From CAZMGV01 sp964565925 (lineage in GTDB: Bacteria; JAGRBM01; JAHCIT01), in NCBI GenBank assembly GCA_964565925.1, contig CAZMGV010000014.1, forward strand, positions 73,242 through 137,241: DNA of 64,000 nt. The letters are read 5' to 3'. Position numbers and translations under genes: made by a program. Under the pieces are notes generated by a model. It was not told where the DNA came from. It made no database searches and worked only from the letters and a program-made list of their open reading frames with translations. Of this stretch, positions 59,524-64,000 are shown piece after piece (the first letter of the stretch is position 1; the number at the start of each line of letters is the position of its first letter).

Positions 59524-61013
59524 AGGACCTCTACTACTGGACCATCGCTCCGCAGATCGTCGTGCTCGGCACCGCGATTCTCGTGCTGATGGCGTCCATG
59601 CTGATCCCGTCCCGCCAGTCGCCGGTCTATGCGGCCATCGGTGCGGCCGGGCTTGCCGTGTCCGGCGTGTGGCTCACGAAACTCCTGAACTTCCAGGCGA
59701 CCGCTTTCCACTCGATGGTGATCGTCGACGGATTCTCGACGGTGCTCCAGATGGCGATTGTGACCGGCGGCTTCCTGTCGCTGCTGATCGCCACAGGCCA
59801 CCTGAGCAGGAATCCGAACGAGCACTCGGGCGAGTTCGTCTCCGTCATGCTGTTCGCTGTCTACGGCATGATGCTGCTCGCCACCGCCGGCGATCTTGTG
59901 CTCGTGTTCCTCGCCATCGAGGTGATGTCGATTTCCGTCTACATACTCACCGGCTTTGCCCGCAAGCGGGAAACCTCCGTCGAAGCGGCGCTCAAGTATC
60001 TGATCACGGGCGGCTTCGCCTCGGCGTTCCTGCTCTACGGCGTGGCGCTGCTCTACGGCGCCACCGGCGCGACCAACATCGGCGCCATCCGGACGGCGCT
60101 GGCGAGCGGCGGATTCGGCTCGGAAACGTTCCTGGCGCTGCTCGGGACGGCGTTCCTGCTGGTCGGCCTGTCGTTCAAGATCGGCGCCGTTCCGTTCCAC
60201 ATGTGGGCGCCCGACGTTTATCAGGGTGCACCGACCCCGGTGACCTCGTTCATGAGCACCGGCGTGAAGGCGGCCGCCATCGGCGCCCTCTCCCGCGTGA
60301 TACTGGACGGCCTCGCCCCGCTGACCGCCCAGTGGTATCCGGCGCTGCAGGCCATCGCCATCCTCACCATGGCGCTCGGCAACCTGCTGGCGCTCAACCA
60401 GAAGGATCTGAAGCGCCTCTTGGCCTATTCGTCCATCGCCCACGCCGGTTACCTCCTGGTGGGCCTGTGCGCGGCATCCCAGCCCGGCGCCGGCAACCAC
60501 GGCACGGCCGGAATCCTGTTCTATCTGATCTCCTACGCCGCCACGAACGCGGGCGCGTTTGCCGTCATTATCGCGATCCAGCCGGACGGCCAGTCGAGCG
60601 TCACGTTCGACGACCTGAAGGGGCTGAACCGCCGCCACCCGGTGCTCGCGTTCCTGCTGTCGGTCTTCATCCTGTCCCTGGCCGGCATCCCGCCGCTCGC
60701 GGGTTTTGCCGGGAAGTTCTACCTGTTCGCGGCGGCCGTGCAGTCGAAGCTCTACACGCTGGCGATTGCCGGCATACTCTCGTCCGTGATCGGCGTTTAC
60801 TATTACCTGAAGGTCGTCTCGACGATCTACTTCGACGACGCCGAAGCGGCCACGGCACATGACTCAACGGCGGTCACCCCCGCACTGGCGGCGGGCCTCG
60901 TCATTGCACTGCTGCTCTGCGTGGAACTGGGCGTCTCGGCGGTCCCGTCCACCGGGGCGCTGCACGCCAGCTACTTCGAGGCGATCCGCTCAAAGCTGCA
61001 GGTCCTGTTCTAA
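59520..61013 (+). CDS. nuoN: NADH-quinone oxidoreductase subunit N (cluster 2)
   Basis: The 497-residue antiporter-like subunit has its key residues in LAIEVMSISVYILTGF (Glu) and LSFKIGAVPFHMWAPDVYQGAPTP (Lys). The start is GTG, overlapping the nuoM stop. It ends the second set; no clear hairpin terminator was seen in the 21-bp gap before the convergent MBL gene. Confidence 0.97.
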   Translation: MKDLYYWTIAPQIVVLGTAILVLMASMLIPSRQSPVYAAIGAAGLAVSGVWLTKLLNFQATAFHSMVIVDGFSTVLQMAIVTGGFLSLLIATGHLSRNPNEHSGEFVSVMLFAVYGMMLLATAGDLVLVFLAIEVMSISVYILTGFARKRETSVEAALKYLITGGFASAFLLYGVALLYGATGATNIGAIRTALASGGFGSETFLALLGTAFLLVGLSFKIGAVPFHMWAPDVYQGAPTPVTSFMSTGVKAAAIGALSRVILDGLAPLTAQWYPALQAIAILTMALGNLLALNQKDLKRLLAYSSIAHAGYLLVGLCAASQPGAGNHGTAGILFYLISYAATNAGAFAVIIAIQPDGQSSVTFDDLKGLNRRHPVLAFLLSVFILSLAGIPPLAGFAGKFYLFAAAVQSKLYTLAIAGILSSVIGVYYYLKVVSTIYFDDAEAATAHDSTAVTPALAAGLVIALLLCVELGVSAVPSTGALHASYFEAIRSKLQVLF

Positions 61014-61034
61014 GCCCCTTACTGGGCCACTCAC

Positions 61035-61892
61035 TCACATTCTCTTGACGAGTTCTTCGACTTCGCGCCGCATCGTGCAGGCGGGCAGCTTCTGGCGCGC
61101 CCCGTGGCCGGGCAGCACCCACTCGAACCGGTAATCCAGCAGCTTCTCCATCGATGCCTTCTGCTCGTCCCAGGAATACCAGCAGACGCCCTTGGAAGCG
61201 CCGAGCCGGTTCTCGTCCGTATCCCACCAGAGGTGGTCGCCGGTAAAGAGGAACTTCTCCCGGTACAGCAGAGCCACATGACCGGCGGAGTGACCCGGCA
61301 CCGGAATCAGCAGAAAGTCAGAACCCCGGCGGACCGGCTCGCCGCCGTCCAGCACATCTTCCGCGCCGGGGGCGGCGGAGAGATCGCGGCGGTGGATGAT
61401 CCGGCCGGCGCCGAAATGCTCCGCGTATTTGGCGGCGTCCGCCACGTCGTCCCGGTGGGTGAGGAAGATCCGGCTGATGCCGCCCAGCGCCTCGAACTGT
61501 TTCACGAGGTGCGGGATGAAGCGCGGCGAATCGACCAGCCAGTTCCCGTCCGGGTGTCTGATGAAATAGCTGCTCCCGCCGTAGGAACTCGCCGCCGTAA
61601 ACCCGCAGTAGTGAACGCCGTCCTCGATTGCTTCCGGAAAGTCGCCGATGAACTCGCGGCTCCGGTTCAGGCCGGCGGTGCCGATCGAGCCCGTCGGACA
61701 GGCGAGTATCGCCTGCGTCGCCTTGCGGACGAGCGGTTCGGTGGACGGCTGCTCGTGGACGAAGGAAAACTCCCGCCCCTCGGCGAACACTTCGGGTGCG
61801 ATATGGCGGCAGGTGCCGCAGTCGATACAGGTGGAGTCGACGAAAAAGTCGCCGGCGGCGTTCTCGGGAAGCCGCTTTGCCGGACGTGCCAT
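61035..61892 (-). CDS. Ferredoxin-metallo-beta-lactamase fusion protein
   Basis: The 285-residue protein joins an N-terminal ferredoxin domain (~15-75; C-x2-C-x2-C in STCIDCGTCRH plus Cys in ACPTGSI, one [4Fe-4S] cluster) to a metallo-beta-lactamase-fold domain. The metal site is modified: the usual HxHxDH reads THRDDVAD, while GHSAGHVAL, FTGDHLWW and LPGHG supply the other ligands. It is probably a redox-linked hydrolase; the substrate is unknown. It is last in a minus-strand unit rlmN - lipoprotein - this gene. Its GGGAGG ribosome-binding site lies within the end of the previous gene. Confidence 0.87.
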   Translation of the reverse strand: MARPAKRLPENAAGDFFVDSTCIDCGTCRHIAPEVFAEGREFSFVHEQPSTEPLVRKATQAILACPTGSIGTAGLNRSREFIGDFPEAIEDGVHYCGFTAASSYGGSSYFIRHPDGNWLVDSPRFIPHLVKQFEALGGISRIFLTHRDDVADAAKYAEHFGAGRIIHRRDLSAAPGAEDVLDGGEPVRRGSDFLLIPVPGHSAGHVALLYREKFLFTGDHLWWDTDENRLGASKGVCWYSWDEQKASMEKLLDYRFEWVLPGHGARQKLPACTMRREVEELVKRM

Positions 61893-61897
61893 GGGGG

Positions 61898-62407
61898 TCA
61901 GCCTCCCTTGGTCGGTGCAGGTGGGACGGCGGGTATATTCGCGGGAACGGTGGCCGGAGAAGCAGCGGTGATCACCAGATCCTGGCTCGCTACCCGCTCT
62001 TCACCCAGCCAGAACTCGATCCGGTAGCGGCCGGGCGACTTGATGCCGAACTGCTTCGGCGTGAGCTTGGGACCGGCGGCGCAGAAGACGGACTGGGCCG
62101 GGTCGATGTCCATGATGAGCCGGTCGATTTCGTCCTTCTCCAGGCGTCCGCCGGGGCCTTCGCTCAGAGTCGAGAGGTACAGCGTGTAGCGGAGCTGCGA
62201 GGCGAAGGGCCGGTCGCTGGTCACCGCCATGCTCATGCCCTCGTCAATGGCGAACTCGCCGCGCGGGTTCTCGATCTCGCACCGGGGCGACTTGAAGGTC
62301 CCGAAATGCATTTCGATCACGGCCGCTTCGGGCTTCTTCGGCCCGCAGCCGGACACAGCGCCCAGCAGAGCGGCGAGCAGTAGTGACGTAGATTGCGCGA
62401 CTCTCAT
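61898..62407 (-). CDS. Small lipoprotein of unknown function
   Basis: The 169-residue product has a lipoprotein signal (lipobox AVSGC, Cys21). The mature part contains a beta-rich domain (EMHFGTFKSPRCEI, YRIEFWLGEERVASQDLVI) and a Pro/Ala tail. No family is recognised. It sits 7 bp after rlmN and 5 bp before the ferredoxin-MBL gene, so all three should be cotranscribed. Confidence 0.78.
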   Translation of the reverse strand: MRVAQSTSLLLAALLGAVSGCGPKKPEAAVIEMHFGTFKSPRCEIENPRGEFAIDEGMSMAVTSDRPFASQLRYTLYLSTLSEGPGGRLEKDEIDRLIMDIDPAQSVFCAAGPKLTPKQFGIKSPGRYRIEFWLGEERVASQDLVITAASPATVPANIPAVPPAPTKGG

Positions 62408-62414
62408 GGCTGGT

Positions 62415-63563
62415 TCAGGCGCGGCCCGGTTTCACGGCGCCGGTCTCAAGCCCCTTCAGCATCCCGCAGGCGGCGGAAATATCGCGGCCGCGGGGGGTCC
62501 GCACCCGGGCGTTCATGCCGTGCTCGATCAGGTAGTTCTGGAACTCCGACACGCGGGAGGGTTCCGGTGTCTCCAGGTCCGCCCCCGGGAACGGGTTCCA
62601 GGGCAGCAGGTTTATCTTGCACGGCAGGTCATGGAGCATCTCGACCAGCCGCTTCGCGTCGTCCGGCGTGTCGTTCAGGTCTTTGAGCATCACGTATTCG
62701 ATCGTGAGCTTGCGCCGGCCCTGCAGCGGAACGCCGCGCAGCGCTTCCATCAGCTTGGCGATGGGCCACTTGCGGTTGATCGGCATGATCCGGTCGCGGA
62801 CGGCGTCGGTCGTGGCGTTGAGCGAGACGGCCAGGTTCACATCCGCGATCTCGCCGAACTTCCTGATCTGCGGCACCAGCCCCACGGTCGAGACCGTCAC
62901 CCGGCGCGCCGACATCTTGAAGCCGTAGTCGCTGGTCAGCACGTCGCAGGCTTTCAGCACCCGGTCCAGATTCTGGAGCGGCTCGCCCATGCCCATGAAG
63001 ACGATGTTGGAGAGGCGCCGCTCGGGGAACAGCTCGCGCATGGCGAGCTTCACATGCAGCACCTGCCCCAGTATCTCCCACACCTTCAGGTTGCGGCGCA
63101 GCCCCATCCGGGCCGTGAGGCAGAACTCGCACGCCATGGCGCAGCCCGCCTGCGCCGACACACAGAGCGTCATCCGGTCGTCTTCGGGGATCAGCACCGA
63201 CTCGATAAACTCGCCGTCGTCCAGCTTGAACAGGAACTTCGTCGTCCCGTCCACCGACTGCTCGCGCCGGGCCTCCGTGGGCATCCGGACCTCGGCCGTG
63301 TCCTCCAGGTACTTGCGGAACTCCTTGGAGATATTGCTCATCGTGTCGAAACCGGTCTCGCCCCGGTCGTAGATCCAGAGCATCAGCTGCTGGGTGCGGA
63401 ATTTCTCCTTGCCCAGCTTGCCCAGAAACGCCTCGAGGTCCGCCGGCGACAGGTCGAGCAGGTTCGTCCGGGCCTCCTTTTTGGGGGCCTCGTCGGCTTT
63501 CTCCACGATTTCGTTCAGAAACGTGGCTTCTTCGGGCTGCGGGGCGGTCAGAGTCTCGCTCAC
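62415..63563 (-). CDS. rlmN: Dual-specificity 23S rRNA/tRNA adenine-C2 methyltransferase RlmN
   Basis: The 382-residue radical-SAM enzyme methylates A2503 of 23S rRNA and A37 of some tRNAs. The cluster motif C-x3-C-x2-C is in GCAMACEFC, the SAM-binding GEP region in FMGMGEPLQN, and the second catalytic Cys near the end in DISAACGMLKG. The N-terminal HhH-like accessory domain (LEAFLGKLGKEKFRTQQLMLWIY) is present. The start is GTG with AGGAAA 7 bases upstream. A ~35-residue acidic N-terminal extension precedes the normal start of the fold. Confidence 0.96.
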   Translation of the reverse strand: MSETLTAPQPEEATFLNEIVEKADEAPKKEARTNLLDLSPADLEAFLGKLGKEKFRTQQLMLWIYDRGETGFDTMSNISKEFRKYLEDTAEVRMPTEARREQSVDGTTKFLFKLDDGEFIESVLIPEDDRMTLCVSAQAGCAMACEFCLTARMGLRRNLKVWEILGQVLHVKLAMRELFPERRLSNIVFMGMGEPLQNLDRVLKACDVLTSDYGFKMSARRVTVSTVGLVPQIRKFGEIADVNLAVSLNATTDAVRDRIMPINRKWPIAKLMEALRGVPLQGRRKLTIEYVMLKDLNDTPDDAKRLVEMLHDLPCKINLLPWNPFPGADLETPEPSRVSEFQNYLIEHGMNARVRTPRGRDISAACGMLKGLETGAVKPGRA

Positions 63564-63717
63564 GGCACTTTCCTGCGGATTCCGGCAGATTCCTGCCGTT
63601 CCAGCGGAGTTATTTTGTCCACTCCCGGCCGGAAAACAACCGCTGAAAAGAGGTGCCCCCGGAGCCCAAAAGCACGAGTTAAATACTCACCACACCCCCG
63701 GCCGCGCCGCCATCCCT

Positions 63718-63800
63718 GTGACCTTGCGGTCACGGTCCCTTCCGGAGGAAGGGACTTTCAGAGCCCTCTTCCTCTGGAAGAGGGTGCCGCCAAAGGCGGC
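63718..63800. repeat. Array of four consecutive short hairpins (REP-like)
   Basis: Four perfect stem-loops in 83 bp: GTGACC/GGTCAC (63718-63733), GTCCCTTCC/GGAAGGGAC (63735-63755), CCCTCTTCC/GGAAGAGGG (63764-63784) and GCCGCC/GGCGGC (63786-63800), each with a 3-4 base loop. The third and fourth resemble a family of intergenic repeats in proteobacteria. The rest of 63564-64000 shows no gene; a frame crossing it is not plausible as protein. Confidence 0.65.
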
Positions 63801-64000
63801 GGGAGATGGCACCGGGGAGTGGTGCGGTACCGTAAACCCCTGTTGCCAGCAGCGGGTTTAAGGCTATTCAGTTTTCAAGGACCTATCGCGGCATGCGGGG
63901 TTTCAGGCCTCGAGCCGCCTTTTCGGTTTCCACCACTCGCCTTCTGCCGGTCGCGGGCGCCTTGTCTGTTCACCCCGGCTCGACGAGCGAGAAGGGGGGT

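Noticed and set aside
63840..64000. Start of an rRNA operon or CRISPR leader at the right edge
   Set aside because: A TCCTTGAAAACTGAATA-like sequence is present on the minus strand, but there are no rRNA segments or repeated units inside the window.

Overview
This is a gene-dense, GC-rich bacterial window with no phage, insertion sequence, CRISPR array or rRNA. The gene content points to a Gram-negative of broadly deltaproteobacterial type (Desulfobacterota/Myxococcota-like; this is inference). Supporting features are mfd followed by SurA/PrsA-type prolyl isomerases, an ilvC-pssA pair, type II secretion genes including gspN, an FHA-GAF-adenylate cyclase, a REC-REC-PilZ protein, and two nuo gene sets in tandem. 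GTG and TTG starts are common, and several gene ends overlap by 4 bp.

Left part (1-34.8 kb): a minus-strand block encodes mfd and three prolyl isomerases, the last cut by the window edge. Divergent from it are thioredoxin, a REC-REC-PilZ regulator and an M42-like peptidase. An SDR oxidoreductase and ptsP (EI-Ntr) lie on the minus strand. An MFS transporter ends at a 16-bp bidirectional terminator. A redox-flavoured patch follows: a PuuD-like membrane protein diverges from a SufR-like Fe-S regulator across one inverted repeat, then come a cupredoxin lipoprotein and a CCG-domain iron-sulfur protein flanked by REP-like repeats. Next are housekeeping genes on the minus strand (ribH-nusB, ilvC-pssA), a secreted helical protein, gspL-gspM-gspN, the FHA-GAF-cyclase, a quinone oxidoreductase, tRNA-Asn, an ACT protein, queD, a nucleoside deoxyribosyltransferase-like protein, a TPR-like protein, comM/yifB, a secreted beta-propeller-like protein and a cyclophilin.

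Right part (35.4-61 kb): two consecutive respiratory complex I gene sets on the plus strand. Cluster 1 is nuoABCDHI, a strong terminator, then nuoJKLMN. It has no NADH-input module (EFG) but has nuoI. Cluster 2 starts 19 bp later as nuoABCDEFGHJKLMN. It has EFG, with an N7-type site in NuoG, but no nuoI. The sets are therefore reciprocally incomplete: cluster 1 looks like an 11-subunit, ferredoxin- or other-donor-type enzyme, and cluster 2 needs NuoI from cluster 1 or from elsewhere. Cluster 1 also carries a histidine-rich loop in NuoL, a smaller one in NuoN and an Ala/Lys tail on NuoI. Both NuoH proteins are longer than usual.

Right end (61-64 kb): rlmN, a small lipoprotein and a ferredoxin-metallo-beta-lactamase fusion form a minus-strand operon. 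The last ~440 bp hold no gene but contain an array of four short hairpins.

Most starts and products rest on motif recognition by eye. Promoter calls are consensus matches only.
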